A stretch of DNA of 64,000 nucleotides from Mycobacterium sp. Root265. GTDB taxonomy: Bacteria > Actinomycetota > Actinomycetes > Mycobacteriales > Mycobacteriaceae. The translations under genes and the position numbers were made by a program. Each line of letters starts with the position of its first letter. Within the stretch, counting starts at the first letter, position 1. Where the stretch lies: positions 207,915 through 271,914 of the forward strand of contig NZ_LMJA01000022.1 in the NCBI RefSeq assembly GCF_001428895.1, written 5' to 3'. Positions 48,805 through 57,615 of the stretch are shown piece by piece. The notes under the pieces are model-generated. The model was given only the letters and a program-made list of their open reading frames with translations, had not been told where the DNA came from and searched no databases.

Positions 48805-48840
48805 ACTTGGGGGACAGTCCATAAGGGCTGTCCCCCAAGT
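48805..48840 (+). terminator. Strong hairpin terminator after the CsbD-like gene
   Basis: Perfect 13-base arms ACTTGGGGGACAG (48805-48817) and CTGTCCCCCAAGT (48828-48840) with a 10-base loop. No U-tract follows, the usual form in mycobacteria. It ends 22 bases before the next gene start, so it also insulates the two-component operon. Confidence 0.85.
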
Positions 48841-48862
48841 CGTGTCTGGGTAGGTTGACAGC

Positions 48863-50032
48863 GTGTCGATCCCCGTCACCGAGCCGCGCCGGCTCGGCCA
48901 GGCCGGCCAGCCGGTGTTCGCCGCCGCGCTGGCGCTGGTTCTGCTGCCCGCCGGAGTGTCCGCGGTCCGCGATGACGGTGCGGCCCCGGCCTGGCGGGTG
49001 GCGCTGGCCGCAGCGCTGATCGCTCTGCATGTCGGAGTGGCGACCGCGCGGCGCTGGCCGCTGCCCTCGTTCGCCGTGGGTGGGCTGGCCTGCCTGGTCC
49101 TGGCTGTGGCGCCCGATCTCGCCGCCGCCACGGCCGTCATCGACACCACCGACTACAGCCCGATCCTGTTGCCCAGCAGTCTGTGTTTCTTCCCGCTGCT
49201 GTACGCCGTCAGCGCGCACGCCAAGGCGCCGTGGCCCGATATCGCCCTCGGTGTCGGGCTGGCGGGCTGTGTGCTGGCGGTGGTCCGGCTGTGGGGTTTC
49301 AGCGGCACGCCGATCAACGAGTGGGCGTGGTGGCTGCTGCTGAGCACCACCGCGGTCGGCGGGACGCTCGCCGCGTGGGCGCTGGGCCGCTACCGCGCCA
49401 CCCGGGTCGCCTGGTCGGTGCAGCTCGCCGAGCGGGTGGCCGCCGACGAACGACGGCGTATCGCCCGCGAAATGCACGATGTGGTGGCACATTCCGTCGC
49501 GGTGATGGTCAGCCATGCCGAGGCGGGCCGCCTCGTCGTGCCGAACTCGCCGGAACGGGCCCCGGAGATCCTGACGACCATCGCCGAGGTGGGCCGCGAG
49601 GCGCTCGTCGAGATGCGCGGTCTGCTCGGCGTGCTGCGCGATGAGGGAAGCTCGACCGCTCCGCAGCCCGGGTTGGGCGATCTCCCCGCACTCGTCGAAC
49701 GGATACGGGCCGCCGGCGTGCCGACCCAACTCGCCGTCGCCGACGACGTCCGCCTCAGTCCCGCAGTCGGCCTCACGGTGTACCGGGTGGTCCAGGAGGC
49801 GCTGACGAACGTGGCCAGGCACGCCGGGCCCGGGGCCGACGCCCGTGTTCAGATCGGTTCTGCATCAAGAGAACTCGTCATCACGGTGACCAATACCGGT
49901 GCAGTGCCTGCGACCGCACACCCCGGACGCGGGCTCACCGGCATGCGGGAGCGGGTCGAAGCGATCGGCGGGACGTTGCAGGCGGGGCCGGTCGACGGTG
50001 GCTGGCAGGTCAGTGCGAAGGTGGCGCCATGA
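48863..50032 (+). CDS. NarL/DesK-type sensor histidine kinase
   Basis: 389 residues. Four to six transmembrane helices occupy residues 15-175 with little extracellular sequence. The HisKA_3 dimerisation domain contains the phospho-accepting His205 in REMHDVVAHSV. The HATPase domain has N-box ALTNVARHAGPGA and G-box GRGLTGMRERVEAIGG. It autophosphorylates and passes phosphate to the response regulator encoded next (ATGA overlap). The signal is unknown. Confidence 0.92.
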   Translation: MSIPVTEPRRLGQAGQPVFAAALALVLLPAGVSAVRDDGAAPAWRVALAAALIALHVGVATARRWPLPSFAVGGLACLVLAVAPDLAAATAVIDTTDYSPILLPSSLCFFPLLYAVSAHAKAPWPDIALGVGLAGCVLAVVRLWGFSGTPINEWAWWLLLSTTAVGGTLAAWALGRYRATRVAWSVQLAERVAADERRRIAREMHDVVAHSVAVMVSHAEAGRLVVPNSPERAPEILTTIAEVGREALVEMRGLLGVLRDEGSSTAPQPGLGDLPALVERIRAAGVPTQLAVADDVRLSPAVGLTVYRVVQEALTNVARHAGPGADARVQIGSASRELVITVTNTGAVPATAHPGRGLTGMRERVEAIGGTLQAGPVDGGWQVSAKVAP

Positions 50033-50694
50033 CGGTCATCCGGGTAGCGATCGTCGACGATCAGGAACTCATGCGGTCGGCGCTGCGGATGATGGTGGAC
50101 AGTCAACCCGATCTCGACTGGGTCGGCGACGCCGCCGATGGCCACGAGGCGCTCGCCCTGGTGCGGTCACGCCAGGTGGACGTGGTGCTGATGGACCTGC
50201 GGATGCCCCGACTCGACGGCATCCAGGCGACCGCGGCCATCACCGCCGAACAGCCCGGGTGCCGGGTGATCGCCCTGACCACTTTCGATCTCGACGAGTA
50301 CGCCTTCCCGGCCCTGCGGGCCGGCGCGAGCGGATTCCTGCTCAAGGACGCCCGCAGCGAGGATGTCGTCGAAGCGATCCGCACCGTGCACGCCGGGCAC
50401 AGCGTGGTCGCGCCGTCCACCACGCGCAGGCTCATCGAGCATGTCGCCAGAACGCCCGGCGTCGACGGCGGCAAGGGCGAAGCGGTGCGCCGCGCACTGA
50501 CTCCGCGGGAACTGGACATTCTGCTCGAAATTGCCACGGGGGCAAGCAATCGCGAGATCGCGGACAGGCTCATCCTCTCCGAGGCGACCATCAAGACCCA
50601 CGTCGGGCATGTGCTGGCGAAGCTGGGCCTGCGCGACAGGGTGCAGGCGGTGGTGCTCGCCTACGAATCGGGGCTGACTCATCCTTCAGGATGA
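50029..50694 (+). CDS. NarL/LuxR-family response regulator
   Basis: 221 residues. Receiver domain with acidic pocket DDQ (10-12), phospho-acceptor Asp56 in VVLMDLRMP and the switch Thr in ALTTFD. The C-terminal LuxR HTH reads LTPRELDILLEIATGASNREIADRLILSEATIKTHVGHVLAKLG. It forms a cognate pair with the kinase gene it overlaps. Target genes are unknown. Confidence 0.93.
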   Translation: MTVIRVAIVDDQELMRSALRMMVDSQPDLDWVGDAADGHEALALVRSRQVDVVLMDLRMPRLDGIQATAAITAEQPGCRVIALTTFDLDEYAFPALRAGASGFLLKDARSEDVVEAIRTVHAGHSVVAPSTTRRLIEHVARTPGVDGGKGEAVRRALTPRELDILLEIATGASNREIADRLILSEATIKTHVGHVLAKLGLRDRVQAVVLAYESGLTHPSG

Positions 50695-50806
50695 GCGGTC
50701 CGAGACCTACGGGCGATGCGCCCGACCGGCGCCGCCCCAATAGTTGAACCATGACTGATCTCATAGGGTTTCGGGCCGGCACCCAACATCGACAGGAGGC
50801 GCTGCG

Positions 50807-51391
50807 GTGAGGCTTCCGGTCGGCGCGCACACCCAGCGGCCGTGGCGAATCCACCGGATCGCACCGGACTTCGCGGTTCTGGATGTGTGGGCCTACCGCA
50901 CGCCGGGCGCCGGACCCGACGATCTCGCGACCGTGCTCGCGGCCATCCAGGCGTCGGCGTCGCACGATGACGGCCCCAGTCTGACCCGGGTGCTGTTCGC
51001 GGTGCGCTGGAAGCTCGGGGAACTCTTCGGCTGGGACGCCGAAGAATCGACCGCGCCGTCCCTGACCGAGCGTCTCCCCGACGACCTCCGGCGGCCGGAC
51101 GCCGGTGACCCGATGCCGGGGCTGCCGTTCACCTTGCTCTATCAGACCCGCGACGAGGTGGCGATGGAGGTGGTCAACCGGACGGTGCACGCGGTGGCCC
51201 ACCTGGGGTGGGTGCGCACCCGTGACGGCGACTACCAGCTGCGCATGGCGGTGCTGGTGAAGCCGAACGGCCTGCTGGGGCGGGCCTACCTGGCCGCGAT
51301 CGCCCCCTTCCGGCATCTGATCGTCTACCCCGCGATGACGCGGCAGTGGGAACGCGCCTGGCGTGAGCGGGCCGGGTCACCCGTGAACTAG
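50807..51391 (+). CDS. DUF2867 family protein
   Basis: 194 residues from GTG 50807 with AGGAGG upstream. Features are WRIHRIAPDFAVLDVWAYRTPG at the start, LFAVRWKLGELFGWD, and LVKPNGLLGRAYLAAIAPFRHLIVYP near the end, matching the DUF2867 family that is often fused to NAD(P)-binding epimerase-like domains. Stand-alone here. Function unknown; a lipid-binding SRPBCC-like fold is possible. Confidence 0.75.
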   Translation: MRLPVGAHTQRPWRIHRIAPDFAVLDVWAYRTPGAGPDDLATVLAAIQASASHDDGPSLTRVLFAVRWKLGELFGWDAEESTAPSLTERLPDDLRRPDAGDPMPGLPFTLLYQTRDEVAMEVVNRTVHAVAHLGWVRTRDGDYQLRMAVLVKPNGLLGRAYLAAIAPFRHLIVYPAMTRQWERAWRERAGSPVN

Positions 51392-51421
51392 ACTTCTGCA
51401 CGCCTGCCCCGGCAGGTCCCC

Positions 51422-51497
51422 GCCCCCGTAGCTCAGGGGATAGAGCACGGCTCTCCTAAAGCCGGTGTCGCATGTTCGAATCATGCCGGGGGCACCA
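51422..51497 (+). tRNA. tRNA-Arg (anticodon CCU), CCA encoded
   Basis: Cloverleaf: acceptor GCCCCCG/CGGGGGC, D arm GCTC-AGGGGATA-GAGC, anticodon stem CGGCT/AGCCG with loop CTCCTAA (anticodon CCT, reads AGG), T arm GCATG-TTCGAAT-CATGC, discriminator A at 51494 and genomic CCA at 51495-51497. No integrase or att repeat lies beside it. Confidence 0.95.
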
Positions 51498-51516
51498 GCT
51501 GTTTTTTTGCCGCAGG

Positions 51517-52092
51517 TCACCGCTTCGCCACAGCGGCCGACACAACGGTCTCCGCGATCTGCCGTCCCACCCCCGCCCGATCGGCCAGACCTCCGCGCAG
51601 CCGCATCGCGAGCTCCCCGGTGACGACCGTGAGCAGCGCCTCAGCCAGGCCGCGCGGGTCCGCGCACGGCAGCGGCTCCGCAAGTCGCCGCAGCGTGTGG
51701 CGCAGGTGATCGGTATCGCGATCGACCGCGGCGGCGATCTCCGCGGAGGGGTTCGCATACTCGGCGGCGGCACCCAGGAAGGCACACCACCGCGATCCGT
51801 GCGGTGTGCCGGCGAAGGCGTCCAACGCGTCGAAGACTGCCAGCAGACGCTGCTCGTCGGTGCGCGCGGCGTCGATGGCGTCGTCCCACACCTGTTGCCA
51901 TCGCTGTTGGCGGCGCTCCAGTGCGGCGGCAACCAGCGCTTCTTTGCTTCGAAAGCCCCGGTACAGGGTGGCCGCCGACACCCCGGCTCGCGCAAGCACC
52001 GCGTCCACCGAGGTGGCTTCGATTCCCGAGGTGAACATCAGGTCATCGACCGCATCGAGCAGCTTGTCCTCCGAGCCCTTGCGCATCGGCAT
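51517..52092 (-). CDS. TetR family transcriptional regulator
   Basis: 191 residues from ATG 52092; ATG 52086 and GTG 52101 are alternatives. The HTH reads TSVDAVLARAGVSAATLYRGFRSKEALVAAAL and is followed by a helical effector domain. Divergent from an MFS efflux-type transporter 24 bases away, which it probably represses through the dyad at 52120-52131. Confidence 0.9.
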   Translation of the reverse strand: MPMRKGSEDKLLDAVDDLMFTSGIEATSVDAVLARAGVSAATLYRGFRSKEALVAAALERRQQRWQQVWDDAIDAARTDEQRLLAVFDALDAFAGTPHGSRWCAFLGAAAEYANPSAEIAAAVDRDTDHLRHTLRRLAEPLPCADPRGLAEALLTVVTGELAMRLRGGLADRAGVGRQIAETVVSAAVAKR

Positions 52093-52116
52093 GCCCGACA
52101 CTCTAAACTCGAAGAA

Positions 52117-53301
52117 GTGAAACGGTCGTTTTCGTTTGGGTCCGGACGAGGAATGTTCGTCGTGGTGTTCGGGACGTGCTTCATCGCCGCTACCTACGGG
52201 TTGGTGCGACTGGCGTACGGGTTGTTTCTTCCCGACATTCAGCGTGAGCTCGATTTGAGCGCGGCGGGGGCGGGCTACATCTCGTCGGGTTCATCGCTCG
52301 TCTACTGCCTGGCTGCGGTCGCCGGCTTCGGCCTCGGCCACCGATCACCACGCGCCCTGATCGTGGCCGCCGCCATCACCGCCTGTGCCGGCGTGTGGGG
52401 CATGGCGGCCGCCGGTAACGTCACCGCATTCGGTCTCGGCGCCGTATTGAGTTCTGCCGGTGCGGGTTTCGCCTCGCCGGCGCTGGTGACGATCGTGCAC
52501 CGCAATGTCGATGCCCGGCACGCCGACGGCGCACAGTCGGTGGTCAACGCCGGCACCGGGCCGGGCCTGGTCGGCGCCGCCGTGTTGGCGGTGCTGGTCG
52601 CCTCGCAATGGAGGATCGCCTGGATGGTGACCGGAGTCGTGACCGCCGGCGTCGCCATGGCCGTACTGGCCGCCGACCGGCGACCTCCCGTCCAAACATC
52701 CACGCGCTCAAAGACTTCGCTCACCCCGTCGCCATCGTGGTGGGCCGACCACCGGAACGCCATCGTCGCGGCAACGCTCATGGGAGCCGGCTCTGCCGCG
52801 GTATGGACATACGGACGCAGCATTCTCGTCGACGCCGGCACCACCTCCGAGCGCGGCACCGTGAGCGCCTGGCTGGCACTCGGCATCGGTGCGACCGCCG
52901 TGATCGTCACCGCTGCACTGATGGTGAAGCTGTCCGCCACGGCGGCCTGGATGCTCAGTTGCACCGTGATGACGGTTGCCTTGCTACTGCTGGCCTTCGC
53001 GCCACAGTTCAGGCTGGTGGCACTGCTGGCCTACCTCGTGTTCGGGTGGGGTTTCATTGCCGCAACGTCGTCCCTCATCGCGTGGACGTCGGCCATCGAT
53101 CCCGCCAACTCCGCGGCGGGCACCGCAATACTGTTCGTGGCCCTGGTCTTTGGGCAGGCCATCGGTGCCACCGCACTCGGGTCCATCATCACCGCCACGG
53201 GTTTCGGCGCCGCCTTCGTCGTGGCAGCAGTGGTGTCCGCCACGGCGATCGGGATTGCCGCGCGGGACCGGGCCGCGGTGTCTCAGGGCCCTACGGGGTA
53301 G
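52117..53301 (+). CDS. MFS transporter (YbfB/CynX-like)
   Basis: 394 residues from GTG 52117; ATG 53 kb-region alternative at 52153 would remove 12 residues. Twelve hydrophobic segments are visible, starting MFVVVFGTCFIAATYGLVRLAYGLFLPD. The central loop (about residues 190-210) is polar. The pattern fits the YbfB-like MFS group, often controlled by adjacent regulators. An efflux role paired with the divergent TetR gene is inference. Its 3' end overlaps the convergent AhpD-like gene by 19 bases. Confidence 0.87.
   Translation: MKRSFSFGSGRGMFVVVFGTCFIAATYGLVRLAYGLFLPDIQRELDLSAAGAGYISSGSSLVYCLAAVAGFGLGHRSPRALIVAAAITACAGVWGMAAAGNVTAFGLGAVLSSAGAGFASPALVTIVHRNVDARHADGAQSVVNAGTGPGLVGAAVLAVLVASQWRIAWMVTGVVTAGVAMAVLAADRRPPVQTSTRSKTSLTPSPSWWADHRNAIVAATLMGAGSAAVWTYGRSILVDAGTTSERGTVSAWLALGIGATAVIVTAALMVKLSATAAWMLSCTVMTVALLLLAFAPQFRLVALLAYLVFGWGFIAATSSLIAWTSAIDPANSAAGTAILFVALVFGQAIGATALGSIITATGFGAAFVVAAVVSATAIGIAARDRAAVSQGPTG
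52120..52131. promoter_or_regulatory. TetR operator candidate overlapping the MFS start codon
   Basis: AAACG-GT-CGTTT is a perfect 12-base dyad just inside the first codons of the MFS frame (GTG 52117-52119). Binding there would block transcription of both divergent genes, or it indicates that the real MFS start is ATG 52153. Confidence 0.5.
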
Positions 53302-53735
53302 TGGCTCGCGATGGCGATGCGGTTCCAGCCGTTCATCTCCACGGCCAACCAGCTGATGGCGGCGATCTGCTGCTTGGACAGCGCCGCCTCGACGTCGACG
53401 GCGGGAGCCGCAGAGGTGTGCTCGTCGGCGATCCGGGTGATCCGTTCGGCCAGGGTGAGCGCGGCCTGCTCCTGCTGGTCGAAGTATTGCGATTCCCACC
53501 AGGCCGGCAGCACAGCGAGGCGATCGGCCGTCTCGCCGGCCGCGATGGCGTCGCGGGTATGCATCCGCAGGCAGAACGCGCAGCCATTGATCTGCGACAC
53601 CCGAATCTTGACCAGCTCGACCAGCAGCGCCGTCAGGCCGGCAGCTTCGGTCGCGTCCTTGACCTTGGCGTCGAACGCCGCGAAGGCCTCGTACGGGGCG
53701 GAGAACTGCTTACTGATATTGACCTTCGGGAGCAT
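53283..53735 (-). CDS. AhpD-like carboxymuconolactone decarboxylase family protein
   Basis: 150 residues. The redox-active CxxC and nearby His appear in NGCAFCLRMHTRDAIAAGE, the AhpD/CMD signature for peroxidase-linked thiol chemistry. The C-terminal SWLAVEMNGWNRIAIASHYP is typical of this subfamily, which is often annotated as alkylhydroperoxidase. GGGAGC precedes ATG 53735. No peroxiredoxin gene is nearby. Likely antioxidant role. Confidence 0.88.
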   Translation of the reverse strand: MLPKVNISKQFSAPYEAFAAFDAKVKDATEAAGLTALLVELVKIRVSQINGCAFCLRMHTRDAIAAGETADRLAVLPAWWESQYFDQQEQAALTLAERITRIADEHTSAAPAVDVEAALSKQQIAAISWLAVEMNGWNRIAIASHYPVGP

Positions 53736-53941
53736 GGTGTCTTCCTAATCCTCGGCGGAACGTTCACCTATATGACTCGGGTGCCCGCCGGATTGTGACA
53801 CCCATCGGCCGTTGCGCGACGTAACCGTCAATACCTTGGGGTCCAAGATCAGGTATCTGGGTAAGGTCTTAGGCGTTGATATCGACATCGCGTTACCGCG
53901 CGACCGGGGTGAACACCCCAGGTGGAGGATTTGATCGTTCC

Positions 53942-55150
53942 ATGCGCGCGCCGCAAAATCCGTTGCCCTCGCCCGGCCCGAACGTTGCCGCGGCGGTAGG
54001 TGGGCCGCGGCTCTCGCTGCTCCTGGTCGAGGACGATCGCGCCGATGCGTTGCTGGTCGAGGAACTCATCGCCGACGCCGCAGGTGAGTTCGACTTCGTC
54101 TGGTCCCAGACGATCTCCGATGCCGCCCGCACCCTCACCGAACATCGCCCGGACTGCATTCTGCTCGACCTGAACCTGCCCGATTCCACCGGCATGGAGG
54201 CCGTGCACCGGCTCGGCGGGCTGGACAACACCGTCCCGATCATCGTGCTGACCGGTCTCACCGATGAGCACTTCGGGGTGTCCGCGGTGTCCTCGGGCGC
54301 CCAGGACTACCTGGTCAAGGGCCGGGTCGAGCCCGATACCCTGCGCCGCGCGGTGCTCTACGCCATCGAGCGCAAGCGCGCCGAGCTTGCCACCGTCGAC
54401 CTGCACTCCAGCCGGCTGCGCGCCCTGGAGAACGCCCGGTTGGAACGCGGGCTGTTGCCGTCACCGGTGCTGCTGGACTCCCCCGGCGTCGACATCGTCA
54501 CCCGGTCCCGCCCCAGCAGACAGGACGCCCTGGTCGGCGGCGACTTCTTCGATGTCGTGCAGACCGACAACCGCACGGTGCACGTGATGATCGGCGACGT
54601 CGCGGGGCACGGCCCCGACGAGGCGGCGCTGGGAGTCGCGCTACGCATCGGGTGGCGCGCGCTGACCTTCGCGGGTCTGCGCGGCAACGAGCGGATGCGC
54701 GAGCTCGACCGGATTCTGACCACCGAGCGCCCGAGCAACGGCGTCTTCGCGACGCTGCTCAGCGTGGCTCTCGAACCCGACAGCGGTCAGTTCACCGCGG
54801 TACGTGCCGGCCATCCCGGACTGCTGCTCCAAGGCGGCGGCACGGTGGACTGGCTGGAACCCCGCGCGGGTGCCGCGCTGGGCCTCGGTGCCCGCGAGTG
54901 GCCGGTCGAACACTACGAGTTGCCGCGGGGGCACGGGCTGTTACTGCTCACCGACGGGCTGTTCGAGGGGCATTCGGGACGCGGTGATGAGCGGCTCGGC
55001 GAAGAGGGACTGCTGACCATGGCCCGCTCGCTGGCCCGGTTACCCGGTGCCGACTTCGTGGAGGCGCTCATCGAGCATGCCGAGGCACGTGCGCACCAGC
55101 ACGGCGGGCTCACCGATGACATCGCGGTGATCAGAGTGGAGCGGTCCTGA
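53942..55150 (+). CDS. Response regulator with PP2C (RsbU/SpoIIE-type) phosphatase output
   Basis: 402 residues from ATG 53942. The receiver domain (24-140) has LLLVEDDRADALL and phospho-acceptor Asp76 in CILLDLNLP. A short coiled linker joins a PP2C phosphatase domain with metal sites GGDFFDV, IGDVAGHG, LLLTDGLFEG and DDIAVIRV. It should dephosphorylate a STAS anti-anti-sigma factor when its receiver is phosphorylated. It is the first gene of a three-gene operon with a histidine kinase and a second receiver; the STAS and kinase partners are encoded convergently at 57137-57978. Confidence 0.92.
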   Translation: MRAPQNPLPSPGPNVAAAVGGPRLSLLLVEDDRADALLVEELIADAAGEFDFVWSQTISDAARTLTEHRPDCILLDLNLPDSTGMEAVHRLGGLDNTVPIIVLTGLTDEHFGVSAVSSGAQDYLVKGRVEPDTLRRAVLYAIERKRAELATVDLHSSRLRALENARLERGLLPSPVLLDSPGVDIVTRSRPSRQDALVGGDFFDVVQTDNRTVHVMIGDVAGHGPDEAALGVALRIGWRALTFAGLRGNERMRELDRILTTERPSNGVFATLLSVALEPDSGQFTAVRAGHPGLLLQGGGTVDWLEPRAGAALGLGAREWPVEHYELPRGHGLLLLTDGLFEGHSGRGDERLGEEGLLTMARSLARLPGADFVEALIEHAEARAHQHGGLTDDIAVIRVERS

Positions 55151-55152
55151 AC

Positions 55153-56721
55153 ATGAGACTTACCGTGCAAGGGTGGCAGAACCTGGTGCTCGCGGTCATC
55201 GGAACGGCCGTGCTGGCCTGCTCGATCGCGGCGACCATCCTGGTGAGCCAGGCAGACAAGGTGTCCAATCAGCTGCGCGACGGCGTGCAGCCGGCCCGGA
55301 TCGCCGCCTACCAACTCCAGGCGGCGCTGCGTGATCAGGAAACCGCCGTCCGCGGCTACCTGATCACCAACGACCCGAGGTTCCTGGAGCCGTACAACGA
55401 CGGCCGCGGCGCGGAAACCGATGCCGCCGAACAGATCCGGCAGTACCTGGCGGGCAAGGACGACCTCCTTGCCGACCTTGCGAACATCGAGGAAGCCGCC
55501 GAGGTCTGGCGCAGCGAATACGCGGATCCGCTGCTCGCAAGCGTCACCCCCTCGCAGCCGGTGGCCGACGCGAGCATCGATGAGGGCAAGGTGCTCTTCG
55601 ATCGGCTGCGTGCGCTCTTCACCGTTCAGAACGATCACCTCAGCGAAGCCCGGGCGGCCGGCCTGGCGCACCTCGACGAGATCCGCGGCTGGCGCGACGC
55701 GGTGATGATCGCGATGATCCTCACGTTCGTCACCACCGCCGTGCTGCTGGCGGTCGTGATGCGCAACGCCGTCACCCGCCCCTTGTCGGGGCTGGCCGCG
55801 GCCTGCCGACGCATCACCGAGGGCAACTTCGGCGAACGCATCATCCCGCGCGGGCCCAGCGATATCCGGGCCATCAGCGCCGACGTCGAGGACATGCGCC
55901 AGCGCATCGTCGACGAACTCGAGATCTCCCGCTCGGCGCGAGCCGCCCTCGATGAACAGGCCGATGAGTTGCGCCGCTCCAACGCCGAACTCGAACAGTT
56001 CGCCTACGTCGCGTCGCATGATCTGCAGGAACCGCTGCGCAAGGTCGCGTCCTTCTGCCAGCTGCTGGAGAAGCGTTACGGTGACAAACTCGACGAGCGC
56101 GGCATCGAATACATCGGCTATGCCGTGGACGGCGCCAAGCGGATGCAGGTGCTCATCAACGACCTGCTCACCTTCTCCCGCGTCGGCCGGCTCAACGCGA
56201 CCAACGCCGAGGTCGATCTCAACGCCGTGGTCGACGCCGCGCTGAGCAATTTGACCACCACGGTCGAGGAGACCGGGGCCGAGATCGTGCTGCCCGCTGC
56301 GCCGCTGCCCAACGTCGACGGCGATCCCACGTTGCTGGCGATGGTGTGGCAGAACCTGATCGGCAACGCGGTCAAGTTCCACCGCGACGGACTCGCCCCG
56401 CGCATCGCGATCGAATGCGAGGAGGGCACCGGCGAGCACGCCGAGAAGTATCTGTTCACCGTGACCGACAACGGGATCGGCATCGCCGAGGAATTCGTCG
56501 ACAAGGTCTTCGTCATCTTCCAGCGGCTGCACGGCCGCGATTCCTACACCGGCACCGGCATCGGGCTGGCGTTGTGCAAGAAGATCATCGAGCACCACGG
56601 TGGGACGATCTGGATCGACACCTCCTACACCGACGGGACGCGGTTCAACTTCACGCTGCCCGTCATACCGACCACCGCGCCCGATATGGTGCCGCAACCG
56701 CAGTTGGAAGGAACGTCATGA
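55153..56721 (+). CDS. CHASE3-HAMP sensor histidine kinase
   Basis: 522 residues. TM helix at 10-32, a periplasmic CHASE3-type helical sensor (about 35-180), second TM at 183-204, HAMP (205-258), then a HisKA domain with His289 in FAYVASHDLQEPLRKV and HATPase_c with NLIGNAVKFH, TDNGIGIAEEF and GTGIGLALCKKII. The kinase core resembles Cph1-type bacteriophytochrome kinases, but there is no photosensor. It starts two bases after the PP2C regulator and probably phosphorylates both flanking receivers. Confidence 0.92.
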   Translation: MRLTVQGWQNLVLAVIGTAVLACSIAATILVSQADKVSNQLRDGVQPARIAAYQLQAALRDQETAVRGYLITNDPRFLEPYNDGRGAETDAAEQIRQYLAGKDDLLADLANIEEAAEVWRSEYADPLLASVTPSQPVADASIDEGKVLFDRLRALFTVQNDHLSEARAAGLAHLDEIRGWRDAVMIAMILTFVTTAVLLAVVMRNAVTRPLSGLAAACRRITEGNFGERIIPRGPSDIRAISADVEDMRQRIVDELEISRSARAALDEQADELRRSNAELEQFAYVASHDLQEPLRKVASFCQLLEKRYGDKLDERGIEYIGYAVDGAKRMQVLINDLLTFSRVGRLNATNAEVDLNAVVDAALSNLTTTVEETGAEIVLPAAPLPNVDGDPTLLAMVWQNLIGNAVKFHRDGLAPRIAIECEEGTGEHAEKYLFTVTDNGIGIAEEFVDKVFVIFQRLHGRDSYTGTGIGLALCKKIIEHHGGTIWIDTSYTDGTRFNFTLPVIPTTAPDMVPQPQLEGTS

Positions 56722-57164
56722 GCTACCCCGAAGAGACCCGAGCGATCGACATCCTGCTCGTCGAGGACGATCCCGGGGACGAGTTGATCACCCGGGAAGC
56801 CTTCGAGCACAACAAGATCAAGAACAATCTGCACGTCGCCCACGACGGCGAGGAGGGCCTGGACTTCCTCTACCGGCGCGGCAAGTTCGCCGACGCGCCG
56901 CGACCGGACCTGATCCTGCTGGACCTCAACCTGCCCAAGTACGACGGCAGGCAGCTGCTGGAACAGATCAAATCCGACGAGAGCCTGAGCCTCATCCCGA
57001 TCGTGGTGCTCACCACCTCGTCGGCCGAAGAGGACATCCTGCGCAGCTACAAGCTGCACGCGAACGCCTACGTAACCAAGCCGGTGGACCTCGACCAGTT
57101 CATGAGCGCAGTGCGCCAGATCGACGAGTTCTTCGTTCAGGTGGTGCGGCTGCCGCAGTTCTGA
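56718..57164 (+). CDS. Single-domain response regulator (Rcp1-like)
   Basis: 148 residues, only a receiver: LLVEDDPGDELITREAFEHN, phospho-acceptor Asp69 in LILLDLNLPKYDG, switch LTTSSAEED and the Lys of YVTKPVDL. Sequence order is that of Rcp1, the partner of Cph1 kinases. It shares an ATGA overlap with the kinase gene. No output domain, so it acts by protein contact or as a phosphate sink. Its end overlaps the convergent RsbW-like gene by 28 bases. Confidence 0.92.
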   Translation: MSYPEETRAIDILLVEDDPGDELITREAFEHNKIKNNLHVAHDGEEGLDFLYRRGKFADAPRPDLILLDLNLPKYDGRQLLEQIKSDESLSLIPIVVLTTSSAEEDILRSYKLHANAYVTKPVDLDQFMSAVRQIDEFFVQVVRLPQF

Positions 57165-57583
57165 GCGATGTGGTCCCACTGCAGGCGCACCTCGGTGCCC
57201 GCCGCGGTGGAATCGATATCGGCGCGGTCGGCGAGCGCATGCATCAACGGGATACCGCGGCCACGGGCCACGTTGTGCGAGCCGTTGTCGTTGACCCGCC
57301 AGCGCCCCTCGTCGGTCACCGTCACGGTCAGCACGGCTGCGGCGTCGTCATAGGCCGCACGCACATGCATCAGACCGGGTTGCGGAGCACTGACATAGGC
57401 GAACTCGGCGGCGTTCGCCAATGCCTCGTAGACGGCCAGCAGCACATCGCTGGATTTTTCCGGGTCCAGTGAAAAATTCTCTCGCAACCACTCGGCCAGC
57501 TCTCGCCGGATCTCGCCTGCGAGTTCAGGGCCGGCCACCACGCCGATCTTCGCGAAGGTTGCGGAATCGCCTAGCTCTGTCAT
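57137..57583 (-). CDS. RsbW-like anti-sigma serine kinase (HATPase)
   Basis: 148 residues. The GHKL ATP-binding fold is shown by VYEALANAAEFAY (N-box), VTVTDEGRWRV (G1) and GRGIPLMHALADRADI (G2), as in RsbW/SpoIIAB. It should phosphorylate the STAS protein encoded 32 bases upstream and hold an unidentified sigma factor (SigF-type) when the STAS protein is phosphorylated. The sigma-factor partner is not in this window. Confidence 0.88.
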   Translation of the reverse strand: MTELGDSATFAKIGVVAGPELAGEIRRELAEWLRENFSLDPEKSSDVLLAVYEALANAAEFAYVSAPQPGLMHVRAAYDDAAAVLTVTVTDEGRWRVNDNGSHNVARGRGIPLMHALADRADIDSTAAGTEVRLQWDHIAQNCGSRTT

Positions 57584-57615
57584 GTCGACCCGTGGCTACC
57601 CGTTTGTGCCTTTTT

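Noticed and set aside
50751-50810. A 19-codon frame (MTDLIGFRAG...) whose TGA overlaps the DUF2867 GTG
   Set aside because: No ribosome site and no hairpin; the real gene has AGGAGG directly before its GTG. Probably chance.
51422-51497. tRNA-Arg as an integration site for a mobile element
   Set aside because: No integrase, no repeated tRNA 3' end and no change in base composition downstream; neighbours look like ordinary core genes.
53859-53864. GGGTAA upstream of the PP2C regulator as a SigF -10 element
   Set aside because: No GTTT at 15-17 bases upstream (the sequence there is GGTC), so it does not meet the SigF pattern. An ATACCT/AGGTAT dyad at 53831-53856 is a weak alternative signal.
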